DNA from: Calycina herbarum
Lineage: Eukaryota > Ascomycota > Leotiomycetes > Helotiales > Pezizellaceae
Direction of reading: 5' to 3'
Assembly (NCBI GenBank): GCA_001414485.1
Contig: LLEY01000151.1
Location: 1-64,000 of the forward strand
DNA: 64,000 nucleotides
Shown here: positions 1 through 12,775 of the stretch, piece by piece
Numbering within the stretch: the stretch's first letter is position 1
Layout of the letters: each line of letters opens with the position of its first letter
Made by a program: the position numbers and the translations under genes
Notes under the pieces: generated by a model
The model's database searches: none
What the model saw: only the letters and a program-made list of their open reading frames with translations
What the model was told of the DNA's origin: nothing

Positions 1-653
1 AGTAGAAAGCGAAGACGAAGAGGCTATAGAGAATACTATAACTCTAAGACCTCGAAAGGCTATTAGTTATAACTATAATAGAAGCTATAATAAAAAGGCT
101 AATATAGCTTCCTTTTATAACTACGCTGCTTCTGCTCTTTTAGTCTCTAAAATAGAGGGTGAAAACCTAATAGAAGATAAAGAAGATAAAGCTATAACTT
201 CTAAAGTTACTATTAAGAAGCCTATAGGTTTTATTTCAGAACCGAAAACTTACGAAGAAGCTATTATCTCTAATAATCCTTACAAGGACTATTAGATTAA
301 GTCTATACAAAGTGAACTAAACACTCTAGAGTCTAATAAGACTTGGAAAGCTATTAGCTTTATAGACTCTTCTTCCTCTTCTTCCTCTATTATATCTATT
401 AAAACTAGGTGGGTTTATAAGATTAAAGATTTTAAAGACGGTTATATAGAGCTAAAAGGTCGATTCGTAGCTAAAGGTTTTAAACAAATCTATAGAAGAG
501 ACTATATAGACTCTTATACCGGAGTTATTAAGCAGATCTCTTAGAAACTAGTCTTTGCTTTAGCTATACTTTATAGTCTTATTATATATAAGATAGATAT
601 AGTATCTGCCTTTACTCACAGGCCTATAGATACTAATAATCTATATATAAAGC
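1..653 (+). mobile_element. Ty1/copia retrotransposon, 5' part of RT (RIP-degraded, cut by Gypsy-1)
   Basis: One frame reads the start of a copia-type reverse transcriptase (RVT_2): a W-V-Y-K-I-K core near 410-425, then V-A-K-G-F-K-Q near 466-486 and the D-I-V-S-A-F motif near 596-613. The frame is broken by TAG at places where the family has Trp, as expected from C-to-T change on either strand. Integrase and gag would lie left of the window. The frame stops at 653 where Gypsy-1 enters and resumes at 6692. The DNA is strongly AT-rich and almost lacks CA and TG dinucleotides. Element identity is firm; its left end is not visible. Confidence 0.85.
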
Positions 654-885
654 TGTTACGGCGCTGGTCCGTAACACGTGATTCTCGGTCCTATACGTGA
701 CCGTCAGAGCCGCAACGCTTGGACGGATTTATAACGAGATTAAAAGCTCTTTACAGTTAGTAGGAATACCTCTTTTTCGTAGGGTATATATTCTATATTC
801 CCTCGTTCTTAGAACTATAGCTTTAAATTCTCGAATATATATATATATACTCTTATACCTTTGCCTTTAGATATAGATCGTAATA
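654..885 (+). repeat. Gypsy-1 5' LTR
   Basis: This 232-bp sequence is repeated at 6460-6691. By eye the two copies differ at 11 positions, all transitions, with no transversion or indel. It contains an AT repeat near 836-850. It begins with TG and ends TAATA where the 3' copy has TAACA. Confidence 0.92.
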
Positions 886-1299
886 TTATTTAAAGCTTAA
901 CCCTTTTTACTCTCTATAAAGGATTATAATATTAACCGGATTCTACGCTTATAATAGCTAGAAGATCTTACACTTGTAATAGTATGATTACAACCCTCCT
1001 CCTCTGCCTATAACAGTCCCTCTTCTTATAAACAGATCTCTCGAGTATCTCTACGTCTATAACGACTTATCTCCTCGAAAGACACGCCTATAACAGCCTA
1101 TATAACCTTTTTTATAACCTCTCCCTACCTTCTCCTCCTTCCTTTCTAATAATATAATAGCCGACACTCGAAGTAGTCGTAGTAGAAAAGGGAAGACACC
1201 TACTAGCTCGTCTTAAACCAAGCTCTAATAACCGGATAACACCCCTAGAGTCGCCTCTCCCTCGCCTGCCTCCCCTACGATAAGCGAGCCTTCTATAGA

Positions 1300-2395
1300 C
1301 GAAAACGTTCGTTTATAAGCTGAAATCCTCTCTTTACGTACGTAACTCTACTAAACCTCGTTACCTATAAACCACTCTAACAACCCTCTCCTAAGCCGCG
1401 AGTATATACAAGTCTTCTAAGAGGCTACTACCGACTCCTCCCGTTCCCGATTTAGTTCTAACAATTCTACTCGTAAGTTCTAAGATAGTAAGAAAATTAA
1501 GAACGGTATTTCCTCGTTATATAAGGCCTGGCGGATTATCTTAGCTAGTAAAATAAGAAAGAACCTCTTCGAGAACGAATAAGATAAACTTACCTTCGTC
1601 TTTATAGCTACTTCTAGTATAGTATAAGAGTACCTAGAACCATAGATGGATTTCGGTTCCTCTACCTTATTTATAGACGTTATAGATATACTTATATATC
1701 TAGATACCTTGTTCGTAGACAGTAACGAAGCTATAGAGGCTCGTAAGGTCTTCTGTAAACTCTTAATATAAGAGGACGAGACTTTTGCTATGTTTAAAGC
1801 AACCTTCTTAAGCCTTATAACTAAGGCTTATATCCCGTTAAGTAAGTGGTCCGAAGATTTGTACTAGAAGCTTACGCTAGCTCTCTAAGTAAGTATCTCG
1901 CTAGTCTAAATCACTCTAGCAACCTTTAACTAGTTATATAACCGCTATTACTCTGTCTATTAAGACAGAGTAACTATTAAGGAACGCCTTATAGCTCGCT
2001 ACAACCGCTGCCTACTTATAAGAGGTTTCTCTACCGGCTATGGATTAACTTACTAACTTCCGGCTCTACGTACTACTATTAGTTATCCGCTAACCTAAAG
2101 CCCGGTCCGTTACTCTCCAGTTACGGACCGCAAGACTCCTTTGCCTACTTATAAGAGTATAACTCCTGTCTAGGATATAGTAGACGTTATCTATTATAAT
2201 TGCGATAAACCTAGGCACTATACTAGTAAATACCCTCTTCCTCGAAAACCCTCCACAGCTATTAAGCTATTAGAAGACGCTGAAAACTCGCTTACGGACT
2301 CCTACGGACTATAAACGTCTAGAGAAGAATCGGCTAATAAGGAACTCGTCTATAAGGACTCGGGAAAAGAACAGCTCTAAAGCAAGTCTCTTCTT
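1300..2395 (+). pseudogene. Gypsy-1 gag remnant with zinc knuckle
   Basis: A degraded gag frame ends in a CCHC knuckle near 2190-2232. The knuckle reads Y-x2-C-x4-H-x4-Y, so its first and last Cys codons have become Tyr (TGT/C to TAT/C), the change RIP makes. Downstream the frame is rich in Glu/Asp and then stops. The left limit is approximate because stop codons are frequent and the start is not recognisable. Confidence 0.6.
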
Positions 2396-2399
2396 TAGA

Positions 2400-5300
2400 G
2401 TAAAACAAACTTAGATCTCAACCTCTTAATCTAAGTTATATAATAGGTAGAAAGGCTTTTATAACTATATATACTTTAATTAAGAATAGATATGCTTTTA
2501 ATACTACTAGACTTATTAATACTAGAGCGAATAGATAGCTATTTATTAATACAGCTTTAGCTAACTAGTTAAGTTAATATTATAGATAGGCTATAGAAAA
2601 GCTGTTATATATAATATCAATTATAAGGTTTAATAGACATAAAGGACTAGCGATTACTCGTGTTATTCGCTTAATACTAAGTATCGATAAACGACAGTTT
2701 ACTAATACGCTCTTTCTAATTACTAATATTAGTAGATATAATATTATTATTAGCTGTTAATAGCTTATAGACGTAAACGTAAAGTTAGTAGTCCGTAGCT
2801 GTAAGATTAAGTAGCTAGAATCCCTTCTCTTAGTTCGTCGATTCGATTACTTAGTACCTATTACTAGAGAATCGATAACTATCTCCCTACTAGACCTCTA
2901 AGCTTAGGAGGATATAGAGAACCGCGACCTCTGCTAGAATACTATAGAGAAACCTATATTAATCTATTCGATACTGCCTCGAAGCTAGCGCTAAACCCCG
3001 CTACTAGTTACTCTCGAGGAAATTCTAGACGAAAGCTTTTAATAAGACCTCGTCTCTGCCTAGAATAGAATACAAGTCCTTATTCCTAACCGCTAATAAC
3101 GTCGTCGATCCTTCTTAGGAAAACGTTTAGTTATAGACTATAAAGCGGCTATGAGCTCGCTTACAGACATCTATAAACCTATAGAAGACTTCGCTATTAA
3201 TATCTATTATATTAGAGCTGCCGCTTTTAAACTTAACCTTTAAAAGCGCGATAACGAAGTCTTCTCTACCAGCTTATAAGAGATCGACTATGCTCTTATA
3301 GATAGGTTACGTATAGAGCTCTCTTTAGTAGATTACGCTTTAGACGAACAACTAGTAGAATAGAACGTTCGCTAGGAATACATAGACTTTAAGGATATCT
3401 TTTTAAAGAGAGCTTTAGACGAGCTTCCTCTACTACAAAACTAAGTCGACTACTAGATCGAACTTATAGGTTCGAATACTCTATTATATAGCCTATTATA
3501 TAGGATAACGACTAAGGAACTTCTAGCTATAAAGTAGTATATCCTTAATAACCTCGATAAAGGGTTTATTATTCCTAGCCACGCCTCTTTCGTCTCTCTA
3601 GTATTGTTTATAAAGAAGTCTAATAGAAGCTTACAGCTTTATATCGACTACTAGAAACTTAATAACCTTACTTATAAGAACTAGTACCCTCTTCCGCTAA
3701 TCGACGAAACTCTTATACGAATTACTAGTGCTAAAATCCTTATAAAGCTCGACATTCGTTAAGCTTTTAACTATATATATATAGATCTAGAGTTAGAAGA
3801 ACTTATAACCTTTTAGACCTATTATAGTACGTTTAAATATAAGGTGTTGCCTTTCGGCTTAACTAACGGTTCTGCTACGTATTAGAGGTATATAAATAGC
3901 GTTCTTATAGAATATCTCGATAACTTTTATATAGCTTACCTTAATAACATTCTTATATACTCTAATAATAAGCTCGAACACGTTGAACACGTCTATAAGG
4001 TCTTAGAACGGCTCTGTAAAGCTAGACTATAAGTAGATATTAAGAAGACAGAGTTCTACGTTACTCGTATAAAGTACCTTAGTTTTATTATCTCTATAGA
4101 CGGAATCGAAGTCGACCTAGAGAAGATCTTAGCAATCGTTTCCTAGAAATATCCTAGTACTATTAAGAGTATCTAGTCCTTCCTAGGTTTTTATAACTTC
4201 TACTAACGTTTTATTCGAGATTATAGACGGATTACTTATCTACTGAACTATCTTATAAGTAAGGAAGTGCTGTTTAAGTTCGACTTAGAATATAAGAAAG
4301 CTTTTAATATATTAAAAAAAGCCTTAGTTACTGCCTCTCTCTTATACCACTTTATAGCCGATTTAGAGACTATAGTTGAGACTGACGCTTCTAACGAAGT
4401 AGTTACAGCTATAATATTACAACGTATATCCGAAACTAAACCGTAGAGACCTATAGGCTACTTCTCGAAGACGATGAACCTCGCCGAGCTAAACTACTAA
4501 ATCTACGATAAGGAGATATTAGCTATTATACACTCTTTTAGATAATAGCGAGCGGATCTTACTTAGACTAGCTCCTAGATCAAGGTCTTCACCGATTACA
4601 AGGCTTTAGAGTACTTTATAATATCTAAAAACTTAAACCAGTAGTAAGTAAGATAGGTAGAGTTTCTATTAGAGTTCTATTTTATAATTACGTTTCGATC
4701 TAGTAAGTAGAACGAGAAAACGGATATACTAATACGCCGAGACTAAGACGTTAACCCGTAGAACGACCTAAAAGCGTCTATAAGATAATAAACCTTGCTT
4801 ACGTCTAATCAGTTAGATCTACGTATTACTACTCGATTAGAACCTCTTATAACGTTAGCCTTAGTTACCTTAGAACCCTCGCTTAACCTTGTCGACTAGT
4901 TACTTACTACTAACTGTAACTCTTTAGACTTAGAAGACGACTGAACAAAAGCTACCCGCGGGTACTAAAACTAGACAATAGAGAACGGGTTACTTCTTTA
5001 GTAAAAGAGACTCGTGGTTCCTGATTAAGGTATCTTACGGACGGACCTAATCTGTAAGGCTCACGTATAAGTATCTACGGCTCACCTTAGACAGACAAAG
5101 ACGGTAGCTATCCTCGCTTGTAGATACTAGTAGAAAGGTTTACAGACGTCTATAGAAACCTATATTAGTAACTACGGAGACTGTCGACGTGCTACGGTTC
5201 CTCGCGACTGTAAACCTAGGTTTTTACACCTGTTACCAGTTCTAGAACGTCTCTAGCAGTATATTACTATAGACTATAAGTCTTTCCCTGCTGATAAACA

Positions 5301-6425
5301 AGGTTACGATACCTTATAGGTAGTTATAGATCGTCTAACTAAGTAATCGGTCTCGATCCCCTGTCTAAGGACAGTTATAGCCTAAGATATAGCTCGAATA
5401 TATATTACGTAGATTTATTAAACCTACAGCTATCTATAAAGCATTGTTTTAGACCGTAGACCACAGTTTATTTCTTCTTTCTAGTCTGAATTCTATAGAA
5501 TCCTTAGTATAAAGCTTAGGCTATCTACTACTTTTTACTTATAAACTAATAGATAAACTAAAATTATAAACTAATAGATTAATCAACGCCTATAGCCTTT
5601 TATTAGTTACTATTAGGATAACTAGAGCGAACTTGTCCCTATTCTAGACTACGCTTAGCTTACGCTTCTATATAAGAGTCTAGGTAGGCTCTCGCCTTTT
5701 AAAGTAATTAACAGATATATAGCTACTACGTCCTTCGATTAGAACCGTCTAGATAAATCTATAACAGTCTACGAATAGCTTAACTAGACTAATACAGAGG
5801 CACTTATACAGAGAATATACGACACTTAGACCGTAGCAAAGGAATTAGTTAGTAAAGCATAAGACCGCTATATAAGGTCCGCGAACCGGATTCGAAGAGT
5901 AGTAGACTTTAACGTAGACGACTTTGTTTAAGTATCGACTTGTAATTAGAAGACAGACCGGCTAAGCTATAAGTTAGATAGATAAAACAAGGGTCCGTTC
6001 TAGATTACAGCCTGCGAAGGACACTCTTTCCGGCTCGAACTGCTAGACCACTTCCGTATATACTCTGTATTCCACCCGTCACTACTCTATAAGGCCGCTA
6101 TAGATCCGTTACCTAGACAGGTAAACGAACCACCCCTGCTAATATAGGTTACAGATTAGGAAGAGTAGGAAGTAGAAGAAGTCTTAGCTATAAAAGTAGT
6201 TCGTAGAAAGCTCTAATACAGGGTTTAATAGTTAGGCTATAACCCTGATCTATAGTAGTATCCGGCCTCGAATTTTAAGTACTATCTATATAAATTACGC
6301 GATTTTCACCTCGCTAATCTAGCCCGCGCTGGTCCGCTAAGGGCTTTACAAAGCTAGATATAAGCGTAGGAAGACGGAATAGACGATTACGATTATCTAA
6401 CAGACGATTCGGTCGTAATATAAAG
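2400..6425 (+). pseudogene. Gypsy-1 pol remnant: protease, RT, RNase H, integrase, chromodomain
   Basis: Retropepsin-like remains lie near 2640-2900. RT runs from about 3560 to 4200, with V-L-P-F-G-L-T-N near 3844-3867 and the active site as Y-L-N-N near 3937-3948 (normally YLDD/YVDD). RNase H follows with E-T-D-A-S near 4378-4392. The integrase core (D-R-L-T-K near 5328) leads to a chromodomain with an L-G-Y-N-P-D segment near 6233-6250 and an F-H-L-A-N-L-A-R end near 6304-6327. In-frame TAG codons replace Trp or Gln throughout. The tail chromodomain places it among chromoviruses. Confidence 0.85.
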
Positions 6426-6459
6426 CTTACAGATAAGCTTTTTCTAAAAGAGGGGGTAA

Positions 6460-6691
6460 TGTTATAGCACTGGTCCGTAACACGTGATTCTCGGTCCTAC
6501 ACGTGACCGTCAGAGCCGCAACGCTTAGACGGATTTATAACGAGATTAAAAGCTCTTTATAGTTAGTAGAAATACCTCTTTTTCGTAGGGTATATATTCC
6601 GTATTCCCTCGTTCTTAGAACTGTAGCTTTAAATTCTCGAATATATATATATATACTCTTATACCTTTGCCTTTAGATATAGATCGTAACA
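6460..6691 (+). repeat. Gypsy-1 3' LTR
   Basis: Second copy of the 232-bp LTR. It follows a polypurine tract (AAAAGAGGGGG) by a few bases and is followed at 6692 by the resumed copia reading frame. Differences from the 5' LTR are transitions only. Confidence 0.92.
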
Positions 6692-7883
6692 AAATCCTTC
6701 TAAAGGAATAGGAACTTACTTAAAAGTAAGTAACTTATCTATAGAAGAAAGTAATAAAATTAGTAGTTTATTACTTTTAAAGACTTTATACGGCTTAAAG
6801 TAATCAGCTAGGATCTAGTACTATACTTTAACAAAAGTACTTAAAAGCTTAAAGTATAGCTCTTTAGATTCTAAATCTTGTCTTTGGATTAATAGAGAAA
6901 AGTCTATTATACTTAGTATATACGTAGACGATATAGCTATTATAGCTCCTTTAACTCTATTAGCTAAAGAACTTATTAAAGACCTAAAAAAGCACTTTAT
7001 AGTTAAAGACTTAGGACTTATAAAGGACTATTTAGGTATAAACGTTACTATAAGCAAAGACTCTTATAATAACCGAGTTTTAAAGCTAGATCAAAGTAAT
7101 TATATCTCTAAAGTACTAGAAAAGTACGGCTTTAAAGGAGCTAATCCTATATATACACCTATGGAAGCTAAGATAAAGCTAGTACCTAATAAAGAGAAAG
7201 CTTTAAAAGATGATATAAAGCTCTTTCAAGGTATTATAGGTTGTTTACTCTATATTACTCTAAGAACTAGACTAGATATAGCTTATTCGGTTATTAGATT
7301 AGCTAGATACGCTAGTAATCCTAGCTCTGATTACTTTAAAGCTATTAAAAGAGTTCTAAGATATCTTAATACTACTATTAACTATTGTATTAAGTATTAT
7401 AGTAACTTATCTCTTTATATAAGTGGTTTTACCGACGCCGATTACGCCGGAGATATTAGTACCGGAAAGTCTACTAGCGGCTATATCTTCTATATAGCAG
7501 GAGGTCCCTTTACTTAGCGTAGTAAACTTCAATCTATTATAGCTTAAAGTTCTACCGAAGCCGAGTATGTAGCTCTTAATCTAGCTACTAAAGAAGCTAT
7601 ATATATAATGGCTTTACTTAAAGAATTAGACTATTATAAACAAGTCAAGTTTCCTCTATATATAGATAATAAAAGCACTATAGACCTGAGTGAAAACCCT
7701 GTATTTTACGAACGTACTAAGCATATAAACGTGAAATACCACTTTATAAGAGACCTTATTACAAAGGGGATTATAGACGTTATATACGTCTCTACTAAAG
7801 AACAAAAGGCAGACGGTTTTACTAAGGCTTTAGATAAAGTAAAGTATAATAAGTTTCTTAAAGAACTTAACTTTATATAAAGA
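6692..7883 (+). mobile_element. Ty1/copia retrotransposon, 3' part: RT and RNase H
   Basis: The copia frame resumes directly after the Gypsy-1 LTR. L-Y-G-L-K is at about 6789, then a stop codon in place of Gln, followed by S-A-R-I. The RT active site Y-V-D-D is intact near 6921-6932. An open stretch (7161-7517) covers the RT-RNase H connection including F-T-D-A-D-Y-A-G. A second one (7608-7880) covers the RNase H end with Y-I-D-N-K-S and a terminal K-A-D-G-F-T-K-A-L motif. A TAG near 7516, where Trp is usual, splits the two. This copy is less damaged than the Gypsy inside it. Confidence 0.9.
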
Positions 7884-8131
7884 CCTTAGCTCTAAAGTAT
7901 TCTCTATTAAAGAAATACCTTTTATTTTAGTCTTATTACTCTCTTTAAAGAGGTATTCTTTCTTTAAAACTAGATTAGTTATTAAGTCTACTTTTAGCTC
8001 TTATTTACTCTATTAACTTCTAGTTTAAAGTTAAGTTAATAAGCTTATCTATTAGTTAGTATACTTGCTTCTACTTTAAAGTTAAGTAAGTATTTCCTCT
8101 ATTATTAAGTAAAGTACTTATTAAGAGAGTG

Positions 8132-8398
8132 TGTTAGTATTAGGTAATAACTACCTTACTTACTAATAGACTTTAGGTTTAAACCTTAGTCTATACTAGT
8201 TCTTTCTAGTGTTATCTAGAAGATTCGGTTACGTTCTCGGTTACGTAAACCGTAGAATCTTCTAGTAACTATTCTATTTATAAGCTATAGAAGCTTCTAG
8301 TACTTATTCTAGAAGTATATATAGCCCTTTACTGTTCTTATAGTTAGGAACCAAGTTAATTAAGTCTTTTACTCTTTATCTATACTACCGATTCTATA
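8132..8398 (+). repeat. Probable copia 3' LTR
   Basis: About 250 bp after the copia stop codon, a purine-rich stretch (TTAAGAGAGTG) is followed by TGTTAGTATTAGG, a plausible LTR start. The segment includes a TATA-like AGTATATATAG near 8310 and a short inverted repeat around 8217-8264 (AGAAGATTC ... GAATCTTCT). No second copy lies in the window, so both ends, and the right end above all, are estimates. Confidence 0.5.
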
Positions 8399-8519
8399 AA
8401 AACGTGATTTAACGATCACCTGACCTACCCTGCACCGATTCTGTAACTTACTCTATAGCCTACTCTGTAGCCTACTCTATAAGTTACCCTGTTCCTCCTA
8501 TAAATAGGATTATTAATTA

Positions 8520-11500
8520 ATAGACTATTCTAATAAAAGTTAATATTAAAGAATATTATTTAAATATATAATTTAATATTATTAAAATAGAAAGTAAAGA
8601 AGTAATACTTAGTATACTATAGATTTAAGAATATAATCTAGAGATTAACTAGAAGGTTAGAATAATAATCTTTAGTCGATATAAATATATAGGTTCGTAT
8701 TTATAACTTTAAGACTAGAACGAGGTTAGCGCTACCTCTTCTAAAGCGCTAGAACACCTTATCTAGAGTCCTCTATAGGTTAGTAAGAAAGCTAATAACG
8801 AAATATTTATATAGTATAGAGAATTTACGAAATTATTCAAAGACCTAGATATACGTACTCTTCTTAAATATTAGCTATAAGATTATAAGATTAAGTTAAT
8901 AGAGAGTTATAACCTTAGAAAGTAGAAGCTTTAACTATATAATTAGAATAACTTAGCTTTATTAGAAAGTTATATCTAGTAAAGAATAAAGAAGAGATAT
9001 ATTTAAAAATCTAAATCGCCTATCTTCTTAAATATACTTATTATTAAGAAAAAGGACGATCTAGATAGACGAGGATATATTAATTATAAAGAACTAAATA
9101 ATATAGTAATTAAGAACGCTTATCTATTACTAACTAGCTAGTACTTATAAGACAAGTTAAGCCGAGTAAAGAAATTTACGAAACTAGATTAATAGAACGT
9201 CTATAGATTAATTAGGATTAAGATAGGCTATGAATAGAAGACTACGTTTATCTTACTATTAGAACTCTATAAGTATATAGTAATATCTTTTAGTTTAACT
9301 AATATACTAGCTACTTATTAGAGATAGAATAATAGTATTCTAGAGAATCTTCTAGAAGTAACTATTATATATTACCTAGATAATATATTAATCTTTTTAG
9401 AAAATCTAGAAGAATATAAGAGCTATGTAAAGGAAGTCTTATAAAGGCTTACTAAAGTAGACTCTCGTCTGAAACTCTTGAAATATAAGTTTAGAGTTAA
9501 TAAAACTCTCTTTCTTAGATAGGTATTTAGCTTAGGAAAAATAGAAATAAATCTAGAAAAGATCTATATAGTTATTAAATAGGAATTACTAAAAAACGTT
9601 AAAGATATATAATCCTTCTTAGGATTTGCTAATTTCTATTAACTATTTATTAAAGACTATATAAAAATTATAAAACCTATGTTAATACTAACTAGAAAAG
9701 CTATAACTTTTATCTAAGATAAGAAGGCTAAAAAGGCCTTCTAAGAAATCAAAGAACAGTTTATAGTAAAACCTATCTTATATAATTTTAATTATAAGAA
9801 ACTAAGTATAATAGAAATAGACGCCTTAGATATAGTAGTAGGCGCTGTATATCTATAACTAAATAAAATAGGAAAGCTTATACCTATAGTATATTTCTTA
9901 AAAACTTTTAATATAGTATAATAGAATTATAATATTTATAACAAAGAGTTAATAGCTATTATTCTAGCTTTTAAAGAATAGAGGATTTACTTCTAGAGTA
10001 TAACGTATTTAGTAATAGTACTTACTAATTATCTAAACCTAAAAACGTTTACTACAACTAAGGAACTCGTTATAAGACGCCTAGCTAGGTAGTCTAAAAC
10101 CTTAGTAGGATTTAAGATAATTATTCGATATATTAGTAGAATAAGTAACGCTTAAGTCGATACTCTAAGCTAGAAACTAGGCTATAAGAAAAACAAAAAA
10201 TATGTTAATATAGTAATATTAAAGTACGATAAAAATAGTAACTTAGTATCTACTATATATAAAATAGTAGTAATAAATAACATCTAGATAGACAAAACCT
10301 AAAGTATATACGAAGGTTATAACTAGTATATAAAAGGGAAACTATAGGTTCCTAGTTTATATATAAAGGAGTTTATATAAGAATACTATACTACGCCTAC
10401 TTATAGCTACTAAGGAATTCGTAGAACTCTCTAGCGGATAAGATAATACTATTATATTAATCGGTTATCTACGATAGTTAAGAAAGTAATAGTAGAATAT
10501 AATATCTATATTAGAAATAAGGCTTTCTACTATACTTCTTATAGATAGATAAACACTACTCTAATACTATAAATATCTTAGAAATCGATATTTTTAGATT
10601 TTATTATTAAATTACTAAAATCTAAAGATCTAATAATAAGAGTTAAGTATAACTCGATCTTAGTTATTATAGAACGACTTACAAAATATATAATTCTAAT
10701 AGTATATATAAAATTAAGTATAGCTAAGGAATTAGTATTCGTATTCCTTAGAGAAGTAGTCTTAAGATATAGACTACTAGAAGAAATACTCTTAGATAGA
10801 GATAAACTCTTTACTTCTAAATTTTAGATCGCTCTTATAGAACGATTAGATACGAAGAGAAAGCTTTCTATAGCTTTCTACTCTTAAATAAATAAAGGAA
10901 ATAAATAGATAAATTAAGTAGTTAAAATATATCTTTATTATTATATAAACTACTAGTAAAACAACTAGGTAGAACTACTGCCTCTAGTATAGTTTATCTA
11001 TAATAGTTTAATAATAGAAATAATACTTATTATACTATTCTATACTAACTATAGATATAAATTAATAGTATATTAAGAACTGCTATTTATAATCATCGAT
11101 AACTAACTTACTTATATTTAAGTTTTAAGAATTAAAAGCCTATATAAAGAACTTATAAAGGATTTATAGTTCGTAGCTAAAAGAAACACGTACTACTATA
11201 ATAAACGACGTAGTTAGAAGCTAATACTAAAAGAGAGAGATAAAGTCTACTTAGTATAAAAGAATATTAATATAAAAAGACTAAGTAATAAATTAGATTA
11301 TAAAAAACTTAGAATATTTAAAATTAAATAAGTTAGAGAACCTTTAAATTATAAACTAGTACTACTAAAGATAATAAATATCTATCTAGTATTCTATATA
11401 TCTTTACTCGAACTAGTACTACTAGGAGTACTACTATCTCTAATCATAGAAATTTAACTAGTAAATCTAAATACTAAATACGAAGTTAAAAAGATTCTTA

Positions 11501-11645
11501 ACTATAAACTTATTAGAGAATAAGTTAAGTATTTAATTAAATAGTTAAACTACCTATACTTAGAAAACACTTAAGAGCTAAAAAGTAACCTTAACTATTA
11601 CTTGGAGGAACTTTAGAAGTTCTACTATTAAAACCTAGGATTACT
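8520..11645 (+). mobile_element. Gypsy-2: internal region of a second Ty3/Gypsy element (RIP-degraded)
   Basis: A broken + frame carries the N-terminal part of pol from about 8800, then RT with F-T-K-L-D near 9170-9184 and active site Y-L-D-N near 9373-9384 (second Asp lost). RNase H (E-I-D-A-L-D) lies near 9810-9830, the H2C2 region and core integrase at about 10390-10950, and a worn chromodomain-like tail at 11460-11640. TAG and TAA interrupt it at Trp and Gln sites. No LTR pair was found, so the limits are approximate. It lies between the presumed copia LTR and a - strand coding tail. Confidence 0.75.
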
Positions 11646-11659
11646 TATATTTTATAGTT

Positions 11660-12060
11660 AGAAGAGAAAGCTTTAAGAAAAGCCGAATCAAGAGACGGTT
11701 TAGTAGTAAAAGCGGAGTTACTAGAGAAAGGAGAGGCTACTAGCCGGTCGATCTCTAACTCCTTCTATTCTTTCTCCTTCTTTGCTCTTTCTTTCTTCTT
11801 AACTTTATTAAGCTCTTATAGGTTAGTAAGACCACGACAGAGTATCTCCTACTCCTGCTTAGTAAGGAAGCGTTATTGTTTCCGTAAGCGGAGGATTTTC
11901 TATATAGCTTCTTCCTAAACCTTATAAGCTGTCTCCTCCTTCTACTATAACCGCTGTTTCTAAGTATTAATAGATTTCTACTTAAAAAGTAAGAGTATTT
12001 AGTTTTACGTCTCGATATTATAAAACTTATCTTTTCTAGTATATTTAGAGTACTTAGAAC
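11660..12060 (-). pseudogene. Unassigned - strand coding tail, charged coiled-coil (RIP-degraded)
   Basis: Read on - , a frame with a few TAG/TAA codons gives a Lys/Glu/Arg/Gln-rich helical stretch containing L-R-L-R-K-Q and, further on, K-K-K-E-R-A-K-K-E-K-E. It ends in a Ser/Ala/Phe-rich tail near 11665. Similar tails occur at the ends of fungal transposon-encoded proteins, but no family can be named from this piece. The DNA has the same CA/TG-poor character as the neighbouring elements. Confidence 0.35.
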
Positions 12061-12274
12061 TACTAGGAACGCTAATATATTAATAACTAGTTTTTATATT
12101 TATATAACGAGTATAGAGAATTATTTCGCGTCTTATATATTTAATATAAAAGATGTTAAGAGTTTTATATTATTTGAGCTTATCTTTTAAGAGAAGTATT
12201 AACGATATAATAGGAACTAGAAAGGCTACTAGCCTTTTAACGATATTTTCTTAGAATATACTTAAGTGTACGAA

Positions 12275-12775
12275 TACGCTAGTCTAAGAAGAGGATAGTA
12301 TTACGAACCACGGTTATATAGTAAGTAGTCTAGACAGCGTTCTAATAGAATAGAGTATAATATCCGGGAATAGAAGGTAATATAGAAGGAAATTAGTAAT
12401 ATAAGAGGTATTTAAGAGTTTTAGAATCTTACTATTATAATACTATTAGAAGTTATATATAGTTATATAACGTGATCGCCTATATCGCTTTAGTCGCCTT
12501 AATTATAAGCGATGTAAGTAATATAAGCGATGTAAGTAATATACTTAGAGAACGAAGGTTCTATATAAGACTAGCACGTCTACTATTAGATAGAGGCTTC
12601 GTATTTAACTTTAGTTATTAATCTTATTATCTTATTTAACATCTTTAATATAAGTAACGAGTTTACTTCTAAGTAAACAACCTAGTATATCTATACTTCT
12701 TACTTATATACTAACCTTCGAGACTTAGTTATCTTTGTTTAGTTCGTTTAAGTTTCGTTATATCTAGTTCTTTAT
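12275..12775 (-). repeat. Left arm of a ~0.5-kb inverted duplication
   Basis: The reverse complement of this segment matches 20425-20915 with many transitions and a few indels. Shared landmarks are AAACTTAAACGAACTAAACAAAG, TTGTTTACTTAGAAGTAAAC, and a run of AAGCGAT/GTAAGTAATAT units. It lies directly downstream of the integrase remains of Gypsy-3 on the - strand. It may be the 3' end of that family, with the other arm a second copy in opposite orientation. Confidence 0.65.

Larger units (their letters stand above)
654..6691 (+). mobile_element. Gypsy-1: complete chromodomain Ty3/Gypsy LTR retrotransposon, inserted in copia
   Basis: A 6038-bp element bounded by 232-bp direct LTRs (TGTTA...TAATA and TGTTA...TAACA). 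It interrupts a copia reverse transcriptase frame that continues on the far side. Flanks are AAAGC on the left and AAATC on the right, a near-match for a 5-bp target duplication. Inside, in order, are gag with a zinc knuckle, protease, RT, RNase H, integrase and chromodomain. A purine tract near 6446-6458 abuts the 3' LTR. The frame carries many TAG/TAA codons and the RT active site is altered, so the copy is dead. Confidence 0.9.
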